A stretch of 64,000 nucleotides of DNA from Heyndrickxia vini (GTDB lineage Bacteria; Bacillota; Bacilli; Bacillales; Bacillaceae_C), in NCBI RefSeq assembly GCF_016772275.1, contig NZ_CP065425.1, forward strand, positions 424,001 to 488,000, written 5' to 3'. Both the position numbers and the translations under genes were made by a program. This document shows, piece after piece, positions 54,891 through 63,502 of the stretch (its first letter is position 1; every line of letters begins with the position of its first letter). The notes beneath the pieces were generated by a model. That model saw only the letters and a program-made list of their open reading frames with translations, ran no database searches and had not been told where the DNA came from.

Positions 54891-56573
54891 ATGGATAAAC
54901 AGTGGGATTCCAGCTTTGATGTTGTAGTCGTTGGTTCTGGAGCAGGTGGATTAACCGCAGCATTAACTGCAAAGCTACACGGTCTTTCAGCTATTGTTGT
55001 AGAAAAAACGGAGCTTTTTGGCGGCTCGACGTCTAAATCGGGTGGCACGGTGTGGGTACCAAATAACTTCTATTTAGAAGATGCCGGTGTAGGTGATTCG
55101 TATGAACAGGCAAGTGCATATCTGGATGCAACCGTGGGTGATCGGGTACCTCAATATTTAAAGGATGCGTACTTGGTAAGAGGTCCCGAGATGATAAAAT
55201 ACCTCCATGAAAATACGGAACATGTCAGATGGGAATATACCCCTGGGTATTCAGATTATTATCCGGAGTTGCCTGGCGGAAAACCTAGTGGGCGGGCAAT
55301 CGAAGCCCAACTTTTCAACCTTCATAAACTGGGCAAGGATGAAAAAAGTATGCGTAAATCTGGGCTCCCAACGAAGGGAATGGTATTGAAGTCAAGCGAA
55401 TTTCATAAAGTAAATATGATTACGCGGACATGGATTGGGAAAAAGACGTCATTGAAAGTAGGCATGCGTCTTATTCGTACGAAGCTAAGTTCTTATAATC
55501 CGGCTACACTTGGTGAGGCACTCGTTGCCCGGTTATATGCTTCACTTAAAGAGGCGGGTGGGAAGGTTTGGCTATCTACTCCATTTCACGATCTTGTATA
55601 TGAAAATAATCGTGTTACTGGCATTATTGCCGAACAAAATGGAAGAAAAATAAATATAGAAGCCCGTCATGGTGTCATTTTTGCATCAGGTGGATTTTCG
55701 CACAATCAGAAGCTCAGAGAAAAGTATTTACCCCAACCATCCGAAACGGAGTGGACATTATCCTCTGAGGGACAAACGGGCGATGTTATTGGTGCTAGTC
55801 GTAAATTAGGAGCAAAATTGGACTTGATGGATAAGATGTGGGGAACACCAACATCAATCCCTCCAGGTTCCCCCGCATTTATGCCTGTGGCAGAACGGGC
55901 AACTCCGGGGTTAATTATTGTAAATAGTGAAGGGGAACGTTATTTAAATGAATCGGTTCCTTATCATGAGTTTGTAGATAAAATGTACGAAAATAATAAA
56001 GGTAGTGCAACAACAATCCCATCTTGGATGATTTTTGATCATACGGTGAAAAAGCGGTATCTCGTTTTTGGCATCATGCCCGGTCAAGCATTCCCAAAAA
56101 CTTGGATTGAAACAGGTTATACGAAAGTGGCGGAAACGCCAGAAGATTTAGCAGAAAAAATCGGTGTACCACCAAAGAAACTAGCAGCAACTATTGCTCG
56201 ATTTAATAAGCTCGCTAAGGATGGACACGACCAAGATTTCCAACGTGGTGTAAGTGCTTACGACCGCTATTATGGTGACCCAACGTTAAACAATCCTAAT
56301 TTAGCCCCGCTGGAAAAAGCACCATTCTATGCGATTCCCATTTATCCTGGGGACATTGGGACAAAAGGTGGGCTAGTCACGGATAACCTTGCAAGAGTCC
56401 TTCATGAAAACGGACAGCATATCCAAGGCTTGTACGCTACTGGAAATTGTGCTGCAGCTGTGATGGGAGAAACTTATCCAGGACCTGGTGCAACAATAGG
56501 ACCGGCGATGGTGTTCGGTTATATCGCAGCAAGTGAGATGGCTGCAGTAGCAGCAAGACTTAAAGAAGCATAG
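54891..56573 (+). CDS. FAD-dependent dehydrogenase, 3-ketosteroid-delta-1-dehydrogenase-like
   Basis: A 560-residue flavoprotein of the fumarate reductase/KstD group. The N-terminal dinucleotide motif is VVVGSGAGGLTAAL, followed by FGGSTSKSGGTVWVPNN. The C-terminal FAD site is GLYATGNCAAAVMGETYPGP. The Tyr-rich middle (YSDYYPELPGG) recalls the KstD active site. The true substrate is probably an enone or ketone but not necessarily a steroid. The start is the ATG after GAGGGGG; 14 earlier codons are rejected. Regulated by the divergent TetR by inference. Confidence 0.83.
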   Translation: MDKQWDSSFDVVVVGSGAGGLTAALTAKLHGLSAIVVEKTELFGGSTSKSGGTVWVPNNFYLEDAGVGDSYEQASAYLDATVGDRVPQYLKDAYLVRGPEMIKYLHENTEHVRWEYTPGYSDYYPELPGGKPSGRAIEAQLFNLHKLGKDEKSMRKSGLPTKGMVLKSSEFHKVNMITRTWIGKKTSLKVGMRLIRTKLSSYNPATLGEALVARLYASLKEAGGKVWLSTPFHDLVYENNRVTGIIAEQNGRKINIEARHGVIFASGGFSHNQKLREKYLPQPSETEWTLSSEGQTGDVIGASRKLGAKLDLMDKMWGTPTSIPPGSPAFMPVAERATPGLIIVNSEGERYLNESVPYHEFVDKMYENNKGSATTIPSWMIFDHTVKKRYLVFGIMPGQAFPKTWIETGYTKVAETPEDLAEKIGVPPKKLAATIARFNKLAKDGHDQDFQRGVSAYDRYYGDPTLNNPNLAPLEKAPFYAIPIYPGDIGTKGGLVTDNLARVLHENGQHIQGLYATGNCAAAVMGETYPGPGATIGPAMVFGYIAASEMAAVAARLKEA

Positions 56574-56603
56574 AAAGTTCACTGTAACATGTATTTTTTA
56601 TTG

Positions 56604-56632
56604 AAGTATCTCTTTGAGGAGATACTTTTTTT
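56604..56632 (+). terminator. Terminator after the flavoprotein gene
   Basis: Stem AAGTATCTC/GAGATACTT and a long T run. Confidence 0.9.
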
Positions 56633-56836
56633 GCTTAAGTAAATTTTAAAAATGTGGGTGTGAATTCTACCTTTCTAATTTGATTGAATCATATTTAGAA
56701 TATTTTCCTATTGCACTTTAGGTGGAGAGGACTGGCTCAACTACATTATTTCAACATCCATTCATAATTTTTACAAGAGTGGTAAAATGATGTTAGTATT
56801 ATATATATTCATGTTACCAAAGGAAGGTTTACCCAT

Positions 56837-57637
56837 ATGATATATTTAAAAAGTTTCAAACTTTCCCCCCATACAGTCAATAATCCAAATGCATATCCAT
56901 ACAACGTGTTCAAAAATATATCTGAAGAAGTGTTTGTTTTTAATAATATTACGGTTTTGTATGGGAATAACGGTTCCGGCAAGTCCACATTACTAAATAT
57001 AATAGCAAACAAGCTGGATATTACGGGGGCTGAGGAATTTACAAATCGTGATTACCCGTTAGATTACATGTTGAATTGTTCATATAGCTTAGGGGAAAAT
57101 CAGGGTGATGGGGAGTCAAGCCAATTACCTCCTAATAGTCTGTATATCAAAAGCGAAGATATTTTATATGAAATCAAGAAGATTCAGCAAGAGGCAGTTC
57201 TTAAGGAAGGTTATCTGTACCAACACGCTAAATTGGGGTACACTAAGGAACATTTGGAGAAGTTGAAAGAGTCCTCGCAAATGTACAAACAAATCGAAAT
57301 TATGAAGTTTGCCAATGAGAAGTATTCTAACGGAGAGACATCCATGCAGATATTCGATGAGTATCTTGTCCCGAATGGATTATACCTACTCGATGAACCC
57401 GAAACATCTCTTTCACCAACAAATCAAATTCAGTTGGCGGAAGAAATCAATAAACTAGTAAGATTCTTTAACTGTCAGTTTATTATAGCGACTCATTCTC
57501 CATTTATGTTGGGGACACTAGATGCAAAGATTTATAATCTTGACGCTCCCTTTTTGCGAACGAGTAGATGGTCTGAACTTGAAAATGTAAGATTTTTTTA
57601 CGACTTTTTCAAAGAACGTAAAAATGAATTTGAATAA
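56837..57637 (+). CDS. AAA/ABC-type ATPase (RecF/SMC-like, soluble)
   Basis: A 266-residue ATPase with Walker A GNNGSGKST (43-51), an ABC-like signature around Gly166 (YSNGETSM), Walker B LYLLDEPE with Asp186-Glu187, and the switch His220 (IATHSPF). No transmembrane partner fits an ABC transporter; the pattern is that of stand-alone AAA_15/AAA_21 ATPases. AAGGAAGG precedes the ATG. A DUF3784 membrane protein follows at 24 bases, so the two may act together. No nuclease domain is present, so a defence role is not supported. Confidence 0.82.
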   Translation: MIYLKSFKLSPHTVNNPNAYPYNVFKNISEEVFVFNNITVLYGNNGSGKSTLLNIIANKLDITGAEEFTNRDYPLDYMLNCSYSLGENQGDGESSQLPPNSLYIKSEDILYEIKKIQQEAVLKEGYLYQHAKLGYTKEHLEKLKESSQMYKQIEIMKFANEKYSNGETSMQIFDEYLVPNGLYLLDEPETSLSPTNQIQLAEEINKLVRFFNCQFIIATHSPFMLGTLDAKIYNLDAPFLRTSRWSELENVRFFYDFFKERKNEFE

Positions 57638-57661
57638 TTGGCTAAAAAGGAGGTAACTGGT

Positions 57662-57979
57662 TTGGGAGTTGCTATTCTTATTATTTTAATCCCCTTTTTA
57701 ACTTTCGCTATCATTCTATCAAAAGGAAAAGGAGCATTTTTAATTGCAGGTTATAATACAAAGTCTGACAGTGAAAAGGCTCTATATGATGAAGTAGCTT
57801 TGTGCAAATTTATGGGGAAAACCATGTATGGTATTAGCTTTAGCATATTATTATTCGCATTGAGTGAGATGTGGGATAAACAAGTTTTATTTATTATAGG
57901 TCTTATTTTAATTTTAACTATTATTATTTTTGCATTGGTGTATACAAATACAGGAAATAGATTTAAAAAGAAGGTTTAA
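57662..57979 (+). CDS. DUF3784-family membrane protein (105 aa)
   Basis: Three transmembrane segments, with the family block GKGAFLIAGYNTKSDSEKA followed by YDEVALCKFMGKTM after the first. It starts at TTG eight bases after AAAGGAGG; the eight earlier codons contain that site. It is coupled to the ATPase gene. Function of DUF3784 is unknown. Confidence 0.8.
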   Translation: MGVAILIILIPFLTFAIILSKGKGAFLIAGYNTKSDSEKALYDEVALCKFMGKTMYGISFSILLFALSEMWDKQVLFIIGLILILTIIIFALVYTNTGNRFKKKV

Positions 57980-58049
57980 AGATCGGGACATTCATTTAAT
58001 AGTAGAAAATATTGCATTAAATGGATTCAATAATTTTTAATCGTATTTC

Positions 58050-58412
58050 TTAATTAACTTTATGCAGTTTAATCCATTCCTTTACCAAGCGCTTTGGGGC
58101 AGCGCGCAGATAAGCTTCCTGAATAAGTTCTTTCAGTTCGGCCCAATTTTCATCACTTGGGCTTTGAATAGATACCCAGCCGTGACGGCCAATATAAGGT
58201 GTTTTGAGGAACTGCTCTTTCTGCAGCAACCATTCCTGCGTTTCCAGATCTGACTTAAATGATAATCCAGTTCTTTCACTTAATCTAACGAAGGATTTTC
58301 CATTGACTTGAAAAGTAGTGTGTCCGAATCCATCGATATGCTCCATGGCCTCAGGAAGGGCTAGACAGATATTGCGCGCATGTTCAAGGATTATCTCCAT
58401 CTGTGATTTCAT
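58050..58412 (-). CDS. MmcQ/YjbR-family DNA-binding-like protein
   Basis: A 120-residue CyaY-like alpha/beta protein. ICLALPEAMEHIDGFGHTTFQVNGK and YIGRHGWVSIQ are YjbR family blocks. Members are small cytoplasmic proteins of uncertain role. The start is the ATG nine bases after GGAGGTG; six earlier codons are rejected. The 299 bases upstream hold no other gene. Confidence 0.8.
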   Translation of the reverse strand: MKSQMEIILEHARNICLALPEAMEHIDGFGHTTFQVNGKSFVRLSERTGLSFKSDLETQEWLLQKEQFLKTPYIGRHGWVSIQSPSDENWAELKELIQEAYLRAAPKRLVKEWIKLHKVN

Positions 58413-58711
58413 ACTCTCATTCACCTCCAATTATCTTATGTAGAACCATTCCATTAAGAATATATGTTCGAGTTAAATATAGCAAATAACCGAACCTATT
58501 TTCAATGAAAATAATTAAAAGTTAAGAAAAACCTTAAAGAAACTAAAGAAGGATAACTTTCATGTTGTGTAGAAGTAGTAGTCTGATTGTTAATTGACCG
58601 GAGTTATTTTTTCAAATTCCGGAAATTCCACAAAAATAAATTTCATACAAATATAGATAACTAAACATTCTATTTCGTAGTAAAACGTTAAGATAGGGGA
58701 GGGAGACATCG

Positions 58712-59224
58712 ATGTCAAACCAATGGAAACGACCAAAGTTAACGATTGCAAAGACAAAAAGTGAATGGGTATGGGATATTATTGGCTATTTATTTTATCT
58801 TGGATCGATTGCCCTGTTGATCATTGTTTGGAATAAGATTCCGTCTGAAGTTCCGGCACATTATAATGCGGTAGGCGATGTAGATCGCTGGGGGTCAAAA
58901 ATGGAACTTCTCATTTTGCCGTTTGTTGGAGCCTTCATTTTACTTTTTATGCAAGTACTTGAGAAATTTCCTGAGGTTCATAATTATCCAAGCAGGTTGA
59001 ACGAATCGAACGCAGAGCAATTTTATTTACATAGCCGAAAGCTTTTAAATCAAATCAAAAATATTTGTTTGATACTCTTTTCGCTAATCCTTGTGGAATC
59101 CATTTCAATTGCAAATGACTGGTGGGAAGGCGGTTTTGGGATATGGTTTCTGCCGATAACAATTTTAGGAACGGGGATTCCGATTGTATTAGGGATTATA
59201 AAGCAAAGGAAGATTGGAAGGTAG
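58712..59224 (+). CDS. DUF1648-family membrane protein
   Basis: A 170-residue protein with four hydrophobic segments. The DUF1648 block IPSEVPAHYNAVGDVDRWGSK lies after the first helix; this domain is also found in SdpI-type immunity proteins, but the rest of SdpI is missing. GGGGAGGGAG precedes the ATG. Monocistronic with terminator. Function unknown. Confidence 0.8.
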   Translation: MSNQWKRPKLTIAKTKSEWVWDIIGYLFYLGSIALLIIVWNKIPSEVPAHYNAVGDVDRWGSKMELLILPFVGAFILLFMQVLEKFPEVHNYPSRLNESNAEQFYLHSRKLLNQIKNICLILFSLILVESISIANDWWEGGFGIWFLPITILGTGIPIVLGIIKQRKIGR

Positions 59225-59270
59225 GGGAAGATTGGAAGTAAACCGAATACGATTAAACGGCGGATTTCAT

Positions 59271-59300
59271 AACGATGTTAGTATGATAACATCGTTTTTT
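59271..59300 (+). terminator. Terminator after the DUF1648 gene
   Basis: Perfect 10-bp stem AACGATGTTA/TAACATCGTT with a long T run. Confidence 0.93.
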
Positions 59301-59362
59301 TTTTGCTTGTAAAATAGCACCCTACTAAAGTGGAAAAAGTTAAATGAAGTGTATGGGACGGA

Positions 59363-59622
59363 TTCGAGAAGGAAAGAAGGCTATACGGCTCCTCAAGTGC
59401 ACGAAAAAGCGATATTCGAGAAGGAGAGAAGCTCCAACCGCTCCTCAAGTGCACGAAAAAGTGATATTCGGGAAGGAGAGAAGCTCCAACCGCTCCTCAA
59501 GTGCACGAAAAGGTGATATTCGGGAAGGAGAGAAGCTCCAACCGCTCCTCAAGTGCACGAAAAGACGATATTCGGGAAGGAGAGAAGCCAAAATTGCCCA
59601 TCAAGTGCATGAAAAACCATAC
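59363..59622. repeat. Tandem array of five 52-bp units
   Basis: TTCGRGAAGGARAGAAG recurs at 59363, 59415, 59467, 59519 and 59571, exactly every 52 bases. Each unit carries an imperfect palindrome around GAGAAGC...GCTCCTC and the block TCAAGTGCACGAAAA. The array is open in one frame from 59344 to 59628, but because 52 is not divisible by three the translated repeats appear in three different phases. This argues against selection for a protein. The period equals that of the array at 37756-38275. Confidence 0.92.
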
Positions 59623-59664
59623 GAATAAATAAATAGGAAAAATATTCTTGAAACCTATTGCATG

Positions 59665-59686
59665 ATTAGTGTAAAATTACACTAAT
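59665..59686. promoter_or_regulatory. Operator-like palindrome overlapping the xre promoter
   Basis: ATTAGTGTAA-AA-TTACACTAAT is a perfect inverted repeat with 10-base arms. It covers the likely -10 box TAAAAT of a promoter with -35 TTGAAA (59649-59654), so the Xre protein 36 bases downstream probably represses itself. Confidence 0.7.
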
Positions 59687-59721
59687 AAGTATCGAAAGTA
59701 ACTATTCGAAGGAGGTATACA

Positions 59722-60189
59722 ATGAATAAAGAGCAAGTCATTGAGCTAATTTCAAACAAAACGAGGCTCATTCGTGTAGAAAAAGGCTATTCGCAAGAAA
59801 AGATGGCTGAAATCATAGGGATTTCTAAAAAAACGCTCGTGCAGATTGAAAAAGGCAGAACGTTAGCTGGATGGACAAATATCGTGGCCATATGTGCATT
59901 ATTCAGAGACAGTGAAGTACTGCAATCAGTACTAGGAGATGAGCCCTTGGAGGTCATTGAAACGATTGCTCATAATAATGTTGATAGACCAAAAAGTAAA
60001 TCAATGGGCGGAAAAGTTTGGTGGAAGGAAATTGCTAAGAAAGGGGATTTTCGCTTGCAACAAAATATGATTAGTCAGCATTATCGTATTTTGGATAATC
60101 AACATGTTCGATGGTTTAGTACATTTGATCTTGAAGAAGCTACAAGTCGTTTAAATGAGTTAACTAATGGGGGAGGAAATAACATATGA
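59722..60189 (+). CDS. Xre-family HTH regulator
   Basis: A 155-residue protein. Residues 10-65 are a Cro/CI-type helix-turn-helix (KTRLIRVEKGYSQEKMAEII followed by GISKKTLVQIEKGR). The rest (GGKVWWKEIAKKGDFRLQQN, HYRILDNQHVRWFSTFDLEE) is a small alpha/beta extension seen in some Bacillus regulators. GAAGGAGG precedes the ATG. The stop overlaps the next start (ATGA), so the membrane protein is translationally coupled. Confidence 0.85.
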   Translation: MNKEQVIELISNKTRLIRVEKGYSQEKMAEIIGISKKTLVQIEKGRTLAGWTNIVAICALFRDSEVLQSVLGDEPLEVIETIAHNNVDRPKSKSMGGKVWWKEIAKKGDFRLQQNMISQHYRILDNQHVRWFSTFDLEEATSRLNELTNGGGNNI

Positions 60190-60509
60190 AGCCAGTTTTG
60201 TATGTAGCCTTACCTCCGTTACTTTTCTCCATTATCGGATTCATCTTTAGTTTGCGTTTTGAACTTATGGCCAGTTGGGGTCAAGATACGATGTTGTGGT
60301 ATTGGGTAGGTGCAACTGCATCTTATATTTTTTCAATATTGGCAATTGTATACACCCTGTTGGCAGGAATTAAACTAACAAAGATTGATACAATGAATTC
60401 TAAATTGTCATTTACTTATTTAATTAGCTCTTTAATTAGTATATTTATCGCGATGGTAGCAATTATTTTGACTACTTTTATTATTTGCGTTTGGCAATCG
60501 AAGATATGA
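60186..60509 (+). CDS. Membrane protein coupled to the Xre gene (107 aa)
   Basis: Three hydrophobic segments (VLYVALPPLLFSIIGFIF, YWVGATASYIFSILAIVYTL, YLISSLISIFIAMVAIILTT). I do not recognise the family. It overlaps the xre gene by four bases and its own stop overlaps an ATG of the next small frame. GGGGGAGG at 60171-60177 lies upstream. It could be an immunity or sensor protein; this is inference from layout only. Confidence 0.7.
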   Translation: MKPVLYVALPPLLFSIIGFIFSLRFELMASWGQDTMLWYWVGATASYIFSILAIVYTLLAGIKLTKIDTMNSKLSFTYLISSLISIFIAMVAIILTTFIICVWQSKI

Positions 60510-60520
60510 GGGGCGGAAAA

Positions 60521-60616
60521 TTGAAGAAAATAGGGATTAGTATTCTCATAATCTGTTTATATAGTTTTCCATTTACTTATTTTTCAATGTATCAAGATTT
60601 TATTAATCGTAGTTAG
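60521..60616 (+). CDS. Small membrane peptide (31 aa), third gene of the Xre operon
   Basis: TTG start four bases after GAGGGGCGG, encoding MKKIGISILIICLYSFPFTY plus 11 more residues. It has one hydrophobic helix with a basic N-terminus, like a short transmembrane or signal-type peptide. An in-frame ATG at 60506 overlaps the previous stop (ATGA) and is the alternative start. Its position behind a regulator and a membrane protein suggests a peptide effector or toxin, but this is speculative. Confidence 0.5.
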   Translation: MKKIGISILIICLYSFPFTYFSMYQDFINRS

Positions 60617-60705
60617 CTTTTTGAATTTAATTCCTCAGTTTATTGTTTTGAGGATAGCAAAAAGATATAAAAGGTAAATTTGAATAGGATAAGTGGGTGA
60701 TGAAA

Positions 60706-61242
60706 ATGGACAACAAAAACTTTGATACACTAAATGAACAATCCAAGTCTCAGTTACTAGTACTTTCCGAAATAAAAGAGATATTCACTTCATTACAAGA
60801 ACCATTCTGGATGCGAGGAGGATGGGCAATAGACTTCCTGCTTGGGCGGATCACTCGCCAGCATAACGACATTGATTTAGTTGCATGGGCTTATCGTCGT
60901 AAAGAGATTGAACGGGCATTAGTAGAGGCGGGATATGAACTTAAACCCGTAAGTAAATTGCAAACGGACTTTTGTAGGAATGGGGTGGATGTTCAATTTT
61001 GCTTTCTAAATCGAAATGATGATGGGCAAATAATCGGAAATGGTATACCGGATTGGATTTGGAGAGAGGATGCATTACCCACTCAACTTTTTGAACTATA
61101 TCGTCTTTCGGTATTTGTAATGAGCCCACACCAATTATTAGAAGAAAAAGAAGTGTATGAACAAATAGGTCGAACACCGCGTGTGAAGGATGTTGAAAGT
61201 AAAAAGCTACTTCGAAAGATCATAGATGATCTAGTAAAATAA
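60706..61242 (+). CDS. Nucleotidyltransferase, ANT(2'')/LinB-like
   Basis: A 178-residue minimal nucleotidyltransferase. FWMRGGWAIDFLLGRITRQHNDIDL carries the GG(W) and DxD metal motifs of the AadB/LinB group, which adenylate aminoglycosides or lincosamides. Chromosomal homologues are often of unknown substrate. GTGGGTG lies six bases before the chosen ATG; an ATG two codons upstream is possible. Monocistronic. Confidence 0.72.
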   Translation: MDNKNFDTLNEQSKSQLLVLSEIKEIFTSLQEPFWMRGGWAIDFLLGRITRQHNDIDLVAWAYRRKEIERALVEAGYELKPVSKLQTDFCRNGVDVQFCFLNRNDDGQIIGNGIPDWIWREDALPTQLFELYRLSVFVMSPHQLLEEKEVYEQIGRTPRVKDVESKKLLRKIIDDLVK

Positions 61243-61550
61243 GAAAACTACTTAACAAATGCTTGAGGTTAAAAAAGATGAAAACAATCAAACGCGGAGT
61301 GGACGTACTCCATCTATATATGATGAAAGTCCCCGACTTCCGTTTGACAAGTAAATATAGGGAATATTTATAGTAGTGTAAGGTATAAATAAAGGGAGGA
61401 TATCCTGCTTATAATCAGGCACTTTGCTTTACAAGTTTAAAAAACATAAATAATGGATTTTTAAATACCTAAGAGTAGGATAATTCCATGTTGTCACTTA
61501 TATGAAAGGAATCTTATGCACGAACTAGGATGAAAAAGGAGATGTGTAGA
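61243..61550. other. Gap with one doubtful small frame
   Basis: No clear gene. A 31-codon frame from ATG at 61278 to 61373 (MKTIKRGVDVLHLYMMKVPD then 11 more) has only a weak GAGG nine bases upstream and is left as a possibility. Confidence 0.3.
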
Positions 61551-62120
61551 ATGGCGGGACACCGATTTAAACCTGAGAAAGCCGAAAAATTACTTGATCC
61601 TAAACGTCAGGAGTTGATTCCACCGGAAAAAGTGATTGAACTATTAGATATTCAAAATGGAGATATTATTGCGGATTTAGGCGCTGGAAATGGTTATTTG
61701 ACACTGCCATTGGCGAAACAAACAAATGAAACCATTTATGCGGTAGATATTGAACCTAAAATGCTTGATCTATTAAAAGGAAGAGCAGAACAGGAGGGTT
61801 ACCAAAATATTCAGTATATCCAAAGTGATTTGGAAAACATTCAGCTTGAAGACCATAGTGTAAACAAGGCAGTTATTGCGTTTGTTATGCATGAAGTACC
61901 TGATATGAAAAAAGCGATAAGTGAGTGTAAGCGTATTTTGAAAGCGAATGGGCGCTTAACCATTCTCGAATGGGAAGCGGTAGAATCTGAGATTGGTCCA
62001 CCTCTTTTTGAAAGAATTCCCTCCGGTGACTTAAAACAATTTTTGCTTGAGAATGGGTTTCATTCAACCGTCGTTTCCTTGAATCAATCGGTTTATGCAG
62101 CTTCGATAGATATGTACTAA
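61551..62120 (+). CDS. Class I SAM-dependent methyltransferase
   Basis: A 189-residue enzyme. The N-terminal MAGHRFKPEKAEKLLDPKRQ resembles UbiE-like small methyltransferases of Bacillus. Motif I is IIADLGAGNGYLTLPLA, followed by YAVDIEPKMLDLL, and AVIAFVMHEVP is motif IV. The start is the ATG nine bases after AAGGAG; seven earlier codons are rejected. Substrate unknown. Confidence 0.85.
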   Translation: MAGHRFKPEKAEKLLDPKRQELIPPEKVIELLDIQNGDIIADLGAGNGYLTLPLAKQTNETIYAVDIEPKMLDLLKGRAEQEGYQNIQYIQSDLENIQLEDHSVNKAVIAFVMHEVPDMKKAISECKRILKANGRLTILEWEAVESEIGPPLFERIPSGDLKQFLLENGFHSTVVSLNQSVYAASIDMY

Positions 62121-62209
62121 CTTCGAAGAAGGCAATTTGTTATAGCTAAGGATATTGAAAATCGTCTTATTAAATGTATAGATGGTTGTATTTAACTAAA
62201 AAATAACGT

Positions 62210-62237
62210 AGAGGCGCTAATCGCCTCTTTTTTTTTC
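62210..62237 (+). terminator. Terminator after the methyltransferase gene
   Basis: GAGGCG/CGCCTC stem, loop CTAAT, then nine T residues. Confidence 0.88.
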
Positions 62238-62335
62238 GTGACTATGGCCGAAATCATGGATTTATTTTTAACTCCTTAACAGTAACTTAACAATTCAATT
62301 AGATAATACAATTAAAATCATGAGGAGGGAATAAA

Positions 62336-62725
62336 ATGTTCGAGTTTGAGTTGAAAAATGGTGTTACCCACCTTCACACACAATTTGGTGAGCTAAGCAT
62401 ATCGTCTGATCGGTCAAAAGGATTTAAGCCGGTTGAATTATTGGTCTCTTCTATTGTTGGATGCAGTGTTGGGATTTTAAGTAACGTACTTGAAAAAAAA
62501 CGTATGGACGTTCAATCTATTCGTGTGAATACAAATGTCGAAAGAAATTCAGAGGAAGCGAATAAAGTGACGAGAATAGATCTTCACTACATTATCGAAG
62601 GCACAAACATTTCAGAGGAACAAATAAGGAAATCATTAGATGTCACATTTAAAAATTGCGGAATGATTCAATCAGTTATTGGGTCTATCCAGATGAAGGA
62701 ATCGTTTGAAGTCATAAACCTATGA
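62336..62725 (+). CDS. OsmC-family protein (YhfA-like)
   Basis: A 129-residue thiol-dependent hydroperoxide reductase-like protein. The two family cysteines are in SSIVGCSVGIL and FKNCGMIQ, spaced as in OsmC/Ohr. GAGGAGGGA precedes the ATG. It heads a run with a membrane protein and CcdA, which suggests thiol redox work. Confidence 0.86.
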   Translation: MFEFELKNGVTHLHTQFGELSISSDRSKGFKPVELLVSSIVGCSVGILSNVLEKKRMDVQSIRVNTNVERNSEEANKVTRIDLHYIIEGTNISEEQIRKSLDVTFKNCGMIQSVIGSIQMKESFEVINL

Positions 62726-62796
62726 ATGGGTAAAAGATAGACAATATATAAAGGCTAATAGTGATGCTTTTTAGAGTCATATTTAGGGGGGGAAGT

Positions 62797-63462
62797 ATGC
62801 TCATCCAAATAGGCCCATTTGCAATATTGCTTAAATGGATACTCCTTGGAGCAGCTATTGTTATCGGGCTAGTCTATATAAAATGGTGGATGCGCCATTC
62901 AGAAAGCAACAAGATGAATAAAAAGGTATATGACCTTCTATTCAATAGTTTAATTTTAGGATTTTTCATTTGGAAGGGGAGTTTGGTCGTCCTTGAACCA
63001 TCCTTAATGATGAAAAATCCTTTCTCATTACTGTATTTTACGGGAGGCAGATCCGGGATCGTTTTGGCAATCATTGGATCAATTATCTTCTTCTTTTTTA
63101 AAGCAAAGAAATTAAACATTTCTCATTTGTTTGTTTTACAATCTGTTTTTCTTTTTAGTTGTGCCGTACTATGCGGGTATCATATTTTAGCCCTTCTTTT
63201 TATTCATTTGAACAACATTAGTCATATTTTTTTGAGCTTGTTTACGATTATTATTTTATGTATCTCATTAATAAAGCCAAAAGTATTATCCCAAAAGGGG
63301 ATATTCACAAGCTTAATACTATTTTTCTTTTTGAATCTTATTCTATCAATCGCTTTTGGGAAAATAGGAGAAAAAATATTTATTTTTTCACTGGAGCAGT
63401 GGTTTTATTTTTGTTCCATCATTGTTTCCCTTCGTTATTGGGACAAAACATCCGTTTATTAA
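62797..63462 (+). CDS. Multi-pass membrane protein upstream of ccdA (221 aa)
   Basis: About seven hydrophobic segments, no recognised enzyme motif and few charged residues. RGGSMLIQIGPFAI suggests the start at the internal ATG (GGGGGG four bases upstream) rather than at 62761. LYFTGGRSG and the first helices faintly recall prolipoprotein diacylglyceryl transferase, but its key residues are missing. It lies between OsmC and CcdA genes in one direction with short gaps. Function unknown. Confidence 0.65.
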   Translation: MLIQIGPFAILLKWILLGAAIVIGLVYIKWWMRHSESNKMNKKVYDLLFNSLILGFFIWKGSLVVLEPSLMMKNPFSLLYFTGGRSGIVLAIIGSIIFFFFKAKKLNISHLFVLQSVFLFSCAVLCGYHILALLFIHLNNISHIFLSLFTIIILCISLIKPKVLSQKGIFTSLILFFFLNLILSIAFGKIGEKIFIFSLEQWFYFCSIIVSLRYWDKTSVY

Positions 63463-63502
63463 CACATATTGAACGATTTCGACGGAAATGGAGGATTTTT
63501 AC

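Noticed and set aside
56837-57979. Anti-phage defence pair of ATPase and membrane protein
   Set aside because: The ATPase has no nuclease or effector domain and DUF3784 is a common small membrane family; nothing else in the neighbourhood suggests a defence island.
58457-58470. LexA-like box upstream of the YjbR gene
   Set aside because: AGAATATATGTTCG differs from the Bacillus LexA consensus at three positions, including one in the GAAC core.
59344-59628. 94-codon frame through the five-unit array
   Set aside because: The repeat is 52 bp, so the frame reads the unit in three phases; no ribosome binding site; composition follows the DNA repeat.
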